Shown one piece after another: positions 6,339 to 13,849 of a stretch of 14,963 nucleotides of DNA. Position 1 is the stretch's first letter; each line of letters begins with the position of its first letter. Below the pieces are notes generated by a model, which saw only the letters and a program-made list of their open reading frames with translations, was not told where the DNA came from and searched no databases. The translations under genes were made by a program, and so were the position numbers. Origin of the DNA: Draconibacterium sp. (GTDB lineage Bacteria > Bacteroidota > Bacteroidia > Bacteroidales > Prolixibacteraceae); NCBI GenBank assembly GCA_027011835.1, contig JALUZN010000014.1:1-14963 (forward strand), written 5' to 3'.

Positions 6339-7577
6339 ATGAAGTATCAGATTGCAGCAAACAATAAAAACATTACCGGAACAATTAATTTGCCGGCATC
6401 GAAAAGCATTAGCAACCGTGCTTTAATTATTAATGCATTGAGCTACAGTCCGTATCCGCTTCGGAATCTGTCGGACAGCGACGACTCGAAAGTTTTAGAG
6501 GCTGCACTATTTTCTAACAATAATAAATTCGATATTGGGCACGCCGGAACTGCGATGCGTTTTTTAACAGCATTTTTGGCGAAAATTGTGGGCGAGTGGG
6601 AAATTACCGGGTCGGAACGAATGAAGCAGCGTCCCATCTCAATTTTGGTTGATGCACTAAATTCGCTTGGCGCACAAATTACATATAAAGAAGCTGACGG
6701 GTTTCCTCCGCTAAAAATTTTGGGTTCGAACCTTACCGGAAAAACACTGGAGTTAGACGGAAGCATTTCGAGCCAGTACATCTCGGCACTGCTTTTAATA
6801 GCCCCTACAATTACAAACGGATTGACATTAAAACTGAAGGGTGAAATTACTTCGCGCTCGTATATAAAGCTTACGTTGGAGTTGATGGCAAAATTTGGGA
6901 TTCAGTACCGGTGGGAGGGAGATGAAATTACAGTAGGCGAGCAACACTATTTTCCAATCGATTTTACCGTAGAAGCCGACTGGTCGGGAGCTTCGTACTG
7001 GTACCAGATTTTAGCTCTTGCCGGGCAGGGCGAGATTTTATTGGAGAACCTTCAACTGAATAGTTTACAGGGCGATGCAAATATTGCCGGCTGGTTCGAA
7101 GATTTCGGGATTCAATCGGCACAAAAAAAAGAGGGGGTTTTACTTACAAAAAAAGGAGATACCAGCCCCGAAAAAGTTGTAATCGATTTTATTGAAAATC
7201 CCGATATTGCACAAACAATGTCCTGTTTGTGTGTTGCCAAAACTATTCCTTTTCATTTTACAGGGTTAAAAACGCTAAAGATAAAAGAGACCGACCGTAT
7301 TGCCGCACTTCAAAACGAACTGGCAAAATTTGGAGCAACCCTTACCGAGCCGAAACATGGTGAACTGGCGTGGGACGGTAAAATTAATTCAGCATTAAAA
7401 GAGGAAAATCCGGTTATTAAAACGTATCACGACCACCGGATGGCACTGGCTTTTGCCCCGATGGCACTGGTAGGTATTTCGTTGCAAATCGAAGATCCGG
7501 AGGTGGTAACAAAGTCGTATCCAAAATTCTGGGACGATATTAAAAGTGTTGGATTTGATGTCTCCGAAAAGAAATAG
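6339..7577 (+). CDS. aroA: 3-phosphoshikimate 1-carboxyvinyltransferase (EPSP synthase)
   Basis: A 412-residue enzyme joining phosphoenolpyruvate to shikimate-3-phosphate, the sixth shikimate-pathway step. Substrate-binding motifs are visible: LPASKSISNRAL (K22, S23, R27), GHAGTAMRFLTA (about 67-78), MKQRPISILVDAL, SSQYISALLL, DWSGASYW, KETDRIAALQNEL and DHRMALAFA near the C-terminus. The loop that reads LGNAGTAMRP in E. coli here reads IGHAGTAMRF. Glycine 96 and threonine 97 (E. coli numbering) are kept, while proline 101 is replaced by phenylalanine, a common Bacteroidota variant as I remember it. It is a little shorter than the E. coli enzyme (427) but looks complete. The ATG at 6339 gives the usual short lead before the KS motif. 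The SIMPL gene follows after 66 bp. Confidence 0.96.
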   Translation: MKYQIAANNKNITGTINLPASKSISNRALIINALSYSPYPLRNLSDSDDSKVLEAALFSNNNKFDIGHAGTAMRFLTAFLAKIVGEWEITGSERMKQRPISILVDALNSLGAQITYKEADGFPPLKILGSNLTGKTLELDGSISSQYISALLLIAPTITNGLTLKLKGEITSRSYIKLTLELMAKFGIQYRWEGDEITVGEQHYFPIDFTVEADWSGASYWYQILALAGQGEILLENLQLNSLQGDANIAGWFEDFGIQSAQKKEGVLLTKKGDTSPEKVVIDFIENPDIAQTMSCLCVAKTIPFHFTGLKTLKIKETDRIAALQNELAKFGATLTEPKHGELAWDGKINSALKEENPVIKTYHDHRMALAFAPMALVGISLQIEDPEVVTKSYPKFWDDIKSVGFDVSEKK

Positions 7578-7595
7578 TAATTTTTGTTTAGATTT

Positions 7596-7603
7596 TAATT
7601 TTG
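7596..7603 (+). promoter_or_regulatory. Candidate -7 box for the SIMPL-domain gene
   Basis: TAATTTTG is an exact TAnnTTTG match placed 40 nt before the ATG at 7644, in the 66-bp gap after aroA. The -33 position has no clear TTTG, so support is partial. Confidence 0.35.
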
Positions 7604-7643
7604 AAAGCTGTAAATTACTCACAGGTTCAAAAATATAGAAATA

Positions 7644-8339
7644 ATGAAAAAAATAAAAATTACACTTCTACTGCTTGCCACTGCTTTTGTTGCCGTTTCG
7701 CAAACAAAAAATTTTATCGATCAGCCCTATATCGAAACAAATGCAAGGGTTGATACTTCGGTTACTCCCGACGATATTTATTTGGCAATTACCATTTCAG
7801 AAAAAGACACAAAAGGTAAAATTTCGGTTGAGAAGTTGGAAACAAAAATGATTGCCCGGTTAAAAGACATTGGGATTGATACCGATAAACAATTGAAAAT
7901 AACTGACTTGTCGAGCGATTTCAAAAAATATTTTTTAAAGCAGAAAGATGTTTTAAAAGCAAAATCGTACTCGTTGTTGGTTCATACGGGGTTAGATGCC
8001 GGTAAAGTACTTGTTGAGCTTGAGGATTTAAATATTTCGAATGTTCGGATCGAACGCACCGAGTATTCGAAAATGGAAGAGCTTACCCTTCGGCTAAAAT
8101 CGAAAGCTGTTGAAAAAGCAAAACAAGTTGCACTTGCACTTGCAACACCTCTCGGACAGGAGGTTGGAAATGCAATTTATATTTCAGACCAGTCGGGATA
8201 TGGGAATTATTATGCACAACCGGTAGCGGCAATTCAATTACGAGGAGTGGCAGATAAAAAAGAGTATACTCCTGCCGATATCGAATTTCAAAAAATAAAG
8301 GTTGAAAATACAGTTGCTGTAAAATTTGTTTTGAAGTAA
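7644..8339 (+). CDS. Secreted SIMPL-domain (DUF541) protein
   Basis: A 231-residue protein with an N-terminal signal peptide (MKK, hydrophobic core TLLLLATAFVAVS, predicted cleavage about residue 19-20), so it is probably periplasmic. The rest follows the SIMPL/DUF541 pattern: an early strand block (YIETNARVDTSVTPDDIYLAI), a helical stretch with VEKLETKMIARLKDIGI, then the characteristic long helix ELTLRLKSKAVEKAKQVALALATPLGQEVG (about 147-177) followed by a valine- and aromatic-containing C-terminal strand. Members occur widely in bacterial periplasms with poorly defined roles; YggE of E. coli is linked to oxidative stress. It lies 66 bp after aroA but has its own possible -7 box, so it may be transcribed separately. 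No enzymatic residues are suggested. Confidence 0.85.
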   Translation: MKKIKITLLLLATAFVAVSQTKNFIDQPYIETNARVDTSVTPDDIYLAITISEKDTKGKISVEKLETKMIARLKDIGIDTDKQLKITDLSSDFKKYFLKQKDVLKAKSYSLLVHTGLDAGKVLVELEDLNISNVRIERTEYSKMEELTLRLKSKAVEKAKQVALALATPLGQEVGNAIYISDQSGYGNYYAQPVAAIQLRGVADKKEYTPADIEFQKIKVENTVAVKFVLK

Positions 8340-8371
8340 ATTATTGAGCGAGATTGTTCTTTCATAAATCG

Positions 8372-8596
8372 TTAGTTCTGAATTAGGTTTACAATTGGGG
8401 CTGAATCTTTGTGAAATGTCAACAATTTTGTTTTTACGTTTCCATTTTGGTCTGCAAATTCAAAATGGTATTGAACTCCTTATTTCAGTTTTAGTTTCGG
8501 GTATTTGTTTAAATCGTTGGTGGCATTGTTGCCGGCTTTTACGTAGGCCAAATCGAATAATTGCTGGTATTTTTCGGGAACTCTCTTATATTTCAT
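8372..8596 (-). pseudogene. Short decayed reading frame interrupted by one in-frame stop
   Basis: On minus, a frame opens at an ATG (8594-8596) and codes 38 residues (MKYKRVPEKYQQLFDL...YPKLKLK). It meets a TAA at 8480-8482, then stays open in the same frame for 35 more residues (GVQYHFEFADQNGNVKTKLL...) to a TAA at 8372-8374. Both halves have balanced protein-like composition and Bacteroidota-like codon choice. The TAA could arise from AAA (Lys) by one change, giving LKLKKGVQYHF. I do not recognise the family. It lies 53 bp downstream of the frameshifted acyltransferase, in a 310-bp stretch between that gene and the SIMPL gene that otherwise holds nothing I can identify. Confidence 0.45.
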
Positions 8597-8674
8597 TTGG
8601 CAACCAATAAAAAAGGGAGAGAATAACTTTCGCGACAGAATAATATGGGTTATAGTTTAATGAATATTTTACGT

Positions 8675-9748
8675 TTATATAAATACCAGGCAGGAATAAA
8701 ATTGAACGCGACAAATAGAAGTGCATATAAAAAAACTTCCCAACTCCATGCTCCAGTTTAGTTGCTGAAAGAGGTTCATAAAGTGGTTGTTTAAGCTACT
8801 ACCATCGATTTTAATAACATAAAAGAACTGTCGCCAAAGGTCGGATAAAACATAAACGGCAATGGCGTTCGAACCAAAAATAATTCCCGGTTTTGTAAAG
8901 CGTGTTCTTCCCAGAATATCGACAAAATAGATGCTTATTGAAAGTATCATGGCAGCCAGTCCCGAAGTAACCATAACAAACGAGCTGGTCCAAATACTTT
9001 TGTTAACGGGGAAAATGTAATTCCAAAAGAAACCTATTATAAATGCGAAGAACCCGATTGAAAAGAGTAAAATAACTTTTCGTTCTTTTTGCATATTGTT
9101 TAGGATTAAATGGCCTGCTAACATTCCTGTAATTCCGGAAGCAATGGCCGGAAGCGTACTTAAAATCCCTTCAGGGTCCCAAGTTTTTTGCCACATATAA
9201 CCGGGCAGATATTTACTGTCGACCCAGGCAGCCATATTTACTCCCGGATCTAACATTACAGCATTATGCCCGGGAGTGGGAACAAACGACATTAAAATCC
9301 AATATCCTATTAAAAGAATTGCTGCAATTATTGCCTGTGTTTTCCATTTTGTTGTTAAAAACAGAATAGCCACAAAAAAGAAAACAATTGCAATGCGGGG
9401 GAGTACGCCAACAAAACGTAACCGGTCGATATCGAAATGGGTGTTCGCAAACCAAAGTAGCAATCCTACTCCATAAATTTTTATTGAACGAAAAACAATT
9501 TTCTTTAACATCGGGACGCGAGGCACGCCGGCTTGTAACCGCTTGTTGTAAGCCAAAGCTACCGAAACGCCAACAATAAAAATAAAAAAAGGAAATATTA
9601 AATCGGTTGGTGTTAATCCGTTCCACGGTTTGTGTTCGAGCGGCGGATAGATGTAGCTCCAGCTACCCGGATTATTCACCATAACCATAGCAGCAATTGT
9701 AAACCCACGAAATGCATCTAACGAGATCAGTCGTTTGTGTTTAATCAT
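8675..9748 (-). CDS. Heparan-alpha-glucosaminide N-acetyltransferase-like membrane protein (DUF5009 type), frameshifted near the C-terminus
   Basis: As read, 357 residues with multiple hydrophobic helices. The N-terminus RLISLDAFRGFTIAAMVMVN and the block H39-KPWNGLTPTDLIFPFFIFIVG match the HGSNAT/DUF5009/YeiB-like acyltransferases. H39 aligns with the HxxWNGLT histidine, which I recall as catalytic in human HGSNAT. These proteins move acetyl groups across a membrane onto glycans. From residue 331 the frame gives an un-family-like tail rich in Cys and Ser. One base over (extra T among 8757-8759), the minus strand instead reads TGAWSWEVFLYALLF and then a last helix ending YLYKRKIFIKL with a stop at 8650. 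That is the expected end of this family and gives 365 residues. So this is a recent frameshift or a sequence error. It begins 6 bp after tadA, presumably in one operon. Confidence 0.85.
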   Translation of the reverse strand: MIKHKRLISLDAFRGFTIAAMVMVNNPGSWSYIYPPLEHKPWNGLTPTDLIFPFFIFIVGVSVALAYNKRLQAGVPRVPMLKKIVFRSIKIYGVGLLLWFANTHFDIDRLRFVGVLPRIAIVFFFVAILFLTTKWKTQAIIAAILLIGYWILMSFVPTPGHNAVMLDPGVNMAAWVDSKYLPGYMWQKTWDPEGILSTLPAIASGITGMLAGHLILNNMQKERKVILLFSIGFFAFIIGFFWNYIFPVNKSIWTSSFVMVTSGLAAMILSISIYFVDILGRTRFTKPGIIFGSNAIAVYVLSDLWRQFFYVIKIDGSSLNNHFMNLFQQLNWSMELGSFFICTSICRVQFYSCLVFI

Positions 9749-9754
9749 TCTAAT

Positions 9755-10198
9755 TTATCGTTTTTGTTTAAAAAAGTCTTGCATTAATTCACTACACTCA
9801 ATTTCTAAAACGCCACCAACAATCTCTGTTTTGGGGTGCAATACGTTTTTCGCAAATTTTCTATACCCGCGTTTTTCGTCGGAAGCACCAAAAACTACCT
9901 TCTTTATTTGTGCCCAACCCAGTGCTCCGGCACACATTGTACAGGGTTCGAGAGTTACGTATAAAGTGCAGTTGTTCAGATATTTTCCACCCATAAGATT
10001 GGCGGCGGCAGTAATTGCCTGCATTTCGGCGTGTGCAGTAACATCGTTTAGTGTTTCCGTTAAGTTGTGTGCCCGTGCTATAATTTTTCCTTCCGAAACA
10101 ATTACCGCACCCACCGGAACTTCTCCTTTATCGTAAGCTAATAACGCTTCCGAAAAAGCTTTTTTCATAAAATACTCATCGTTAAACGGTTCTATCAT
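9755..10198 (-). CDS. tadA: tRNA-specific adenosine deaminase TadA
   Basis: A 147-residue cytidine/deoxycytidylate-deaminase-fold zinc enzyme that converts adenosine to inosine at the wobble position of tRNA-Arg(ACG). The zinc site is clear: HAE (H56, E58) and PCTMC (C84, C87), with spacing like E. coli TadA. The EVPVGAVIV block (26-34) and the downstream FGASDEKRGYRKF segment also fit. I chose the ATG at 10198 (MIEPFNDEYF). The frame can be extended 7 codons to a TTG at 10219, but that region overlaps a perfect -7 promoter box, so the longer start is unlikely. The acyltransferase gene follows 6 bp later. A guanine deaminase of the same fold is the main alternative; the length and PCTMC context favour TadA. 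Confidence 0.9.
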   Translation of the reverse strand: MIEPFNDEYFMKKAFSEALLAYDKGEVPVGAVIVSEGKIIARAHNLTETLNDVTAHAEMQAITAAANLMGGKYLNNCTLYVTLEPCTMCAGALGWAQIKKVVFGASDEKRGYRKFAKNVLHPKTEIVGGVLEIECSELMQDFFKQKR

Positions 10199-10216
10199 TG
10201 CTGCATGTTTAAGCAA

Positions 10217-10246
10217 CAAAAATATTATTTAAAAAGCTTTTTCAAC
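10217..10246 (-). promoter_or_regulatory. Bacteroidota-type promoter for tadA
   Basis: The minus strand shows GTTG (10243-10246), 18 bases, then TATTTTTG (10217-10224), an exact TAnnTTTG match. It ends 18 nt before the chosen tadA ATG. The spacer contains the 12-bp palindrome AAAAAGCTTTTT (10231-10242). Confidence 0.5.
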
Positions 10247-10324
10247 GAAATTGAAATAAAAAAATGAAACATTCACGATAAAAGATTTCACACAGAAGTA
10301 TGATTGAGTTAAAGCACTAATTTA

Positions 10325-10360
10325 CTTGTCTTGTGTCTTGATTCTAGTATCTTGAATCTA
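10325..10360. repeat. Short imperfect CTTG-rich repeat with a small stem
   Basis: Four near-repeats of CTTG(T/A) occur in 36 bp (CTTGT, CTTGTGT, CTTGATTCTAGTAT, CTTGAATCTA), and GATTC...GAATC can pair. Non-coding, in the 264-bp divergent region between tadA and aspS. It looks like a fragment of a dispersed genomic repeat, which cannot be confirmed from one copy. Confidence 0.4.
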
Positions 10361-10397
10361 AATATTAAACAGAATAATTGTTGTAGATAATTAGTTA

Positions 10398-10412
10398 TCG
10401 GGAAATACCCGA
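10398..10412. other. Small hairpin ahead of aspS
   Basis: TCGGG-AAATA-CCCGA forms a 5-bp perfect stem with a 5-nt loop, extendable by TT/AA beyond one mismatch. It lies about 20 bp before the candidate aspS -7 region (TATTTTCG, 10433-10440), so an operator role is conceivable; nothing else supports it. Confidence 0.35.
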
Positions 10413-10462
10413 CAAAATTGCTAAAAACTTACTATTTTCGCAGCAAATTAAAATAAGAAACC

Positions 10463-12220
10463 ATGTTTAGAACTCATACATGTGGCGAATTACGAATGGC
10501 AGATGTTAACAAGGAAGTTACACTTGCCGGATGGGTGCAGCGAATACGCGACCTAGGAGCCATGACTTTTATTGATTTGCGCGACCGCTATGGAATTACA
10601 CAGTTGGTGGTTGATGAAGAGACAAGCGAGTTGGTTACAACAAAATTAGCTGAGCTGGGACGCGAGTTTGTTATTCAGGCAAAGGGAACTGTCCGCGAGC
10701 GTTCAAGTAAAAACAGCAACATTGAAACAGGGGAGATTGAGATTGCTCTTTCGGAAATTCAGATATTGAATACGGCCGAATTGCCTCCATTTACTATTCA
10801 GGACAATACCGACGGAGGCGACGACTTACGTATGAAATATCGCTATCTCGATTTACGAAGAAATACAGTCCGCGAGAATCTTATCTTACGTGCAAAAATG
10901 GCGCACGCCGTGCGTTCGTATTTAAACGATAAACAGTTTATTGAAACAGAAACTCCCGTTCTTATTAAATCGACACCGGAAGGAGCACGCGATTTTATTG
11001 TTCCTTCGCGAATGAACGAAGGAGAGTTTTATGCTCTTCCTCAGTCGCCGCAAGTTTTTAAGCAACTTTTAATGATTGCCGGTTTCGACCGCTACTACCA
11101 AATTGTAAAGTGTTTTCGCGATGAGGATTTACGTGCCGACCGTCAGCCTGAGTTTACTCAAATTGATTGTGAAATGGCTTTTGTAGAACAGAAAGATGTG
11201 CTGGAAACTTTTGAGGGGTTGACAAAATATCTTTTTAAAGAAATTCTGAATCTCGAAATTAATGAATTCCCATGGATGCCTTATTCCGAGGCAATGGAAA
11301 AATATGGATCGGATAAGCCCGATATTCGTTTCGAAATGTTGATAAACGATATTTCGGAAACGGTAAAAGGGAAGGGATTTGGTGTTTTCGATTCTGCTGA
11401 ATTTGTAGGAGCGATTTGTGCTCCAAACTGTGCAACGTATTCACGTAAACAGCTCGACCAACTTACAAATTGGGTTAAACGTCCGCAAATTGGTGCAAAA
11501 GGATTAATTTATGTAAAATGTAACGACGATGGTAGTTACAAATCATCTGTAGATAAATTCTATTCTCAAGACGATTTAAAACAGTGGGCTGATGCAGTAG
11601 GAGCAAAACCTCACGATTTAATTTTAGTAATGTCGGGAGACAGGGATAAAACACTTTCAGCTCTTGGAGAACTCCGGTTGGAAATGGGAAATCAATTGAA
11701 CCTTCGCAAGAAAAATATTTTCAAGCCGCTTTGGGTTGTGGATTTTCCACTGTTGGAGTGGAACGAAGAAACGGAACGTTTCCATGCAATGCATCACCCG
11801 TTTACAGCACCAAAACCCGAAGATGTACACCTGTTAGATACCGACCCCGGGAAAGTTAGGGCAAACGCTTACGACCTTGTTATTAATGGTGTTGAAATTG
11901 GTGGAGGTTCGGTTCGAATTTATAACTCGGAGTTGCAATCGACCATGTTCGATAAGTTAGGGTTTACTGCCGAAGAGGCACAGGCTCAGTTTGGATTTTT
12001 AATGAATGCATTTAAATATGGGGCACCGCCGCATGCCGGTATTGCTTTTGGTTTCGACCGTCTGATTTCGATGTTTGCCGGGCTCGATTCAATTCGCGAC
12101 GTTATTGCATTCCCGAAAAATAATTCGGGACGCGACGTGATGATTGATTCTCCTTCACCTGTTGCTCAGGAGCAATTGGATGAGTTGAGTTTAAAACTGA
12201 ACTTAAAAGGGAAAGAATAA
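10463..12220 (+). CDS. aspS: Aspartyl-tRNA synthetase, bacterial type
   Basis: A 585-residue class IIb synthetase that charges tRNA-Asp. Domains in order: N-terminal OB-fold anticodon-binding domain (about 1-105), catalytic core with motif 1 (FIETETPVLIKSTPEGARDF, 159-178), QSPQ (194-197), motif 2 (CFRDEDLRADRQPEFTQ, 217-233), the bacterial GAD insertion (about 290-410), HHPFTAP (444-450), and motif 3 (GIAFGFDRL, 526-534). All key residues are present and the length is normal. In the anticodon domain the RDLGAM stretch has leucine at position 31. A histidine there is associated with non-discriminating enzymes, so a discriminating AspRS is favoured (inference). The ATG at 10463 gives the usual MFRTHTCGEL start. 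Transcription ends at the hairpin at 12246-12282. Confidence 0.98.
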   Translation: MFRTHTCGELRMADVNKEVTLAGWVQRIRDLGAMTFIDLRDRYGITQLVVDEETSELVTTKLAELGREFVIQAKGTVRERSSKNSNIETGEIEIALSEIQILNTAELPPFTIQDNTDGGDDLRMKYRYLDLRRNTVRENLILRAKMAHAVRSYLNDKQFIETETPVLIKSTPEGARDFIVPSRMNEGEFYALPQSPQVFKQLLMIAGFDRYYQIVKCFRDEDLRADRQPEFTQIDCEMAFVEQKDVLETFEGLTKYLFKEILNLEINEFPWMPYSEAMEKYGSDKPDIRFEMLINDISETVKGKGFGVFDSAEFVGAICAPNCATYSRKQLDQLTNWVKRPQIGAKGLIYVKCNDDGSYKSSVDKFYSQDDLKQWADAVGAKPHDLILVMSGDRDKTLSALGELRLEMGNQLNLRKKNIFKPLWVVDFPLLEWNEETERFHAMHHPFTAPKPEDVHLLDTDPGKVRANAYDLVINGVEIGGGSVRIYNSELQSTMFDKLGFTAEEAQAQFGFLMNAFKYGAPPHAGIAFGFDRLISMFAGLDSIRDVIAFPKNNSGRDVMIDSPSPVAQEQLDELSLKLNLKGKE

Positions 12221-12245
12221 TACGTTACAATACCACTTAACGAAA

Positions 12246-12282
12246 AATAAAAAAGGGAAGCATTTTGCTTCCCTTTTTTATT
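12246..12282. terminator. Bidirectional rho-independent terminator
   Basis: Perfect 17-bp inverted repeat (12246-12262 / 12266-12282) around a TTT loop: A-rich left arm, GGGAAGC/GCTTCCC core, T-rich right arm. It has the A and T tracts needed in both directions and lies between the convergent aspS and exbD genes, so it can end both transcripts. Confidence 0.92.
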
Positions 12283-12297
12283 GTACATATTATAAAA

Positions 12298-12768
12298 TTA
12301 CCTTTCAACTTTTCTCCTCGATGAATAGTTAATGTGCAACGCAGCAGACTTTCGAAGTTCTTGCTTAATGTCTGTTACAATACCCATTTTTGTATTTTCA
12401 TCAATTTTCAAAGAAGTAATCATAAATTTTTGTTCTGCTTCATCTCTGGCTTCCCTTTCAGCAATAATGTAATCTTGGATATCTCCAACATTTGCCCATT
12501 GGTCGTTTAACTGAATTCGCGGTGCAACTCCAAATACCTTTTGGAATTCTTTCTTAGGTTCACCTACGTAAATATAACTTACCAACGATTTCTTTTCGAG
12601 TTTGCTTAACTCGGTTGCCGTTGGCAATTTAATATTAACTAAGAGCGTAACCTCGCGCATTGTTGTACTAACCATAAAGAAGAACAACAGCATGAATACA
12701 ATATCCGGCAGTGAAGCCGTCGAAATTGGAGGTAACTCTTTTCCTCCCTTTTTTCTAAATTTACTCAT
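12298..12768 (-). CDS. exbD: ExbD/TolR-family biopolymer transport protein (second copy)
   Basis: A 156-residue single-pass inner-membrane protein. After a short basic cytoplasmic end (MSKFRKKGGK) comes one helix with the conserved proton-carrying aspartate (D22 in SLPDIVFMLLFFFMVSTT). A periplasmic domain of about 110 residues follows, ending in a basic tail (YSSRRKVER). ExbD works with the ExbB pentamer to convert proton flow into energy for TonB-dependent transport or similar envelope work. It is the last gene of the operon, starting 11 bp after the first exbD, and shares only the membrane helix pattern with it, so the two are diverged paralogues that may form heteromers. The terminator follows 15 bp after its stop. 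Confidence 0.93.
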   Translation of the reverse strand: MSKFRKKGGKELPPISTASLPDIVFMLLFFFMVSTTMREVTLLVNIKLPTATELSKLEKKSLVSYIYVGEPKKEFQKVFGVAPRIQLNDQWANVGDIQDYIIAEREARDEAEQKFMITSLKIDENTKMGIVTDIKQELRKSAALHINYSSRRKVER

Positions 12769-12779
12769 ATTTTTCCTCC

Positions 12780-13346
12780 TTATTTTGCTTTTTTCGGTTC
12801 AGCTTCTGAGATTCTTGAAGGAATGATCATTTTTATCGCTTTCTGCTGATCTCTTTCAAGGTCAGCATACGATTTGCCAAATTTCGATTTAGCTAAATCT
12901 TCCCTCAATTCATTAATGGCACCAACTAATTCATTTTGAACAGCGATATACGTTCCATATTTAGTATCTAAGTCATTACGTAACGAAATTACCCCTTTGG
13001 TAACGTTTACCTGTCCAAAGAACGGAACTTCTATTGGTTCTTTTTCAGGTAAATTGTCTTCGTTATTGGGATTGAGCATAAACTCTTTTGCCTTTTCGCG
13101 TAAATCATCGATACGAGTAATTTCACCTTCCACTAACAGGTCGTTATTTCTGTTTACCAACACAACAAAAACATTTCGTTCTTTAATTTGCTGGTCGTCT
13201 TCAGGTTGTTGTTCCTGCCATTGTGGAAGTCTTCTTTCAAGACCGCTATCAACATCCATCGTAGTTGTTACCAGGAAAAAGATAAGCAACATAAAAGCGA
13301 TGTCTGCCAATGATGCCGCCGGTACTTCAGGTGTTTTTCTAGCCAT
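12780..13346 (-). CDS. exbD: ExbD/TolR-family biopolymer transport protein (first copy)
   Basis: A 188-residue single-pass inner-membrane protein with the ExbD hallmark D15 in SLADIAFMLLIFFLVTTT, then a periplasmic domain with VFVVLVNRNNDLLVEGE and an unusually charged, coiled-coil-prone C-terminal part (about 130-188, ending EAEPKKAK). It is longer than typical ExbD (about 140). It lies 33 bp after the 4-TM protein and 11 bp before the second exbD, within one operon headed by exbB. Presence of two unequal ExbDs behind one ExbB is common in Bacteroidota. The partner (TonB or another periplasmic effector) is not in the window. Confidence 0.93.
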   Translation of the reverse strand: MARKTPEVPAASLADIAFMLLIFFLVTTTMDVDSGLERRLPQWQEQQPEDDQQIKERNVFVVLVNRNNDLLVEGEITRIDDLREKAKEFMLNPNNEDNLPEKEPIEVPFFGQVNVTKGVISLRNDLDTKYGTYIAVQNELVGAINELREDLAKSKFGKSYADLERDQQKAIKMIIPSRISEAEPKKAK

Positions 13347-13379
13347 AATTAATTTTCCTGTATAATTAAACTACGAATT

Positions 13380-13841
13380 CTACTGTTTGAATAATTTAAA
13401 TACAGGAGTTGCAACGATAGCTAAAACTGCTATTGCTAATAAAATATATGTTGCATATAAACCTGTATCTACCATTTTGCACACACTCTCAGTAAGAGTT
13501 CCATCGTTAATCATTTTGTCAACTCCTGGAAATTGTGGAATTTCGGGAGAAGCCAATAAGTATGAAACTAAGGCAACTACGCCTAAAAATGCGAGAGATA
13601 TAATTCCTCCTTTTAATGCTTTCTTATCGGTAAGCGTGTGGTACAATCCTGCAAGGACTGCAGCACCTGCTCCAAAAGCAATTAAAATATAGGCCCATAC
13701 AATGTTGGTGTCAATCCAACCTCCCATTACTGCATCAGTTTCGTTTTCGCTAATATTTGCAACAAGCGAAATAATTAAAACGGCTGAAATAACGAGTAGA
13801 ACCCATAATATTATAGTAACTATTTTTCCTATTTTACCCAT
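13380..13841 (-). CDS. Four-TM membrane protein of the Exb operon, function unknown
   Basis: A 153-residue, very hydrophobic protein with four predicted helices (about 7-29, 46-66, 79-97, 128-148). A short loop after helix 1 carries NISENETDAVMGGWID, and a loop between helices 3 and 4 carries PEIPQFPGVDKMINDGTLTESVCKM. No catalytic motif is visible. It starts 8 bp after the exbB stop and precedes exbD by 33 bp, so it is co-transcribed. Its position inside an ExbB-ExbD unit argues for a role in assembling or tuning the proton channel, but this is inference. I know of similar unnamed proteins at this place in Bacteroidota, without an established role. Confidence 0.85.
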   Translation of the reverse strand: MGKIGKIVTIILWVLLVISAVLIISLVANISENETDAVMGGWIDTNIVWAYILIAFGAGAAVLAGLYHTLTDKKALKGGIISLAFLGVVALVSYLLASPEIPQFPGVDKMINDGTLTESVCKMVDTGLYATYILLAIAVLAIVATPVFKLFKQ

Positions 13842-13849
13842 GGATCTTC

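Noticed and set aside
6121..6342. 73-residue open frame between aroB and aroA
   Set aside because: It starts at TTG inside the dispersed repeat, overlaps the aroA start, and has no recognisable motif or good start context.
8395..8610. 71-residue plus-strand open frame after the SIMPL gene
   Set aside because: It starts with GGG-rich non-ATG context and is the antisense of the more protein-like minus-strand frame at 8372-8596.
10199..10219. Seven-codon upstream extension of tadA to a TTG start
   Set aside because: The extension overlaps a perfect TAnnTTTG box and an ATG matching the usual TadA N-terminus lies just downstream.
10231..10242. 12-bp palindrome AAAAAGCTTTTT as an operator or terminator
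   Set aside because: Palindromic A/T runs are expected by chance in such AT-rich DNA, and it sits in the promoter spacer with no GC core.
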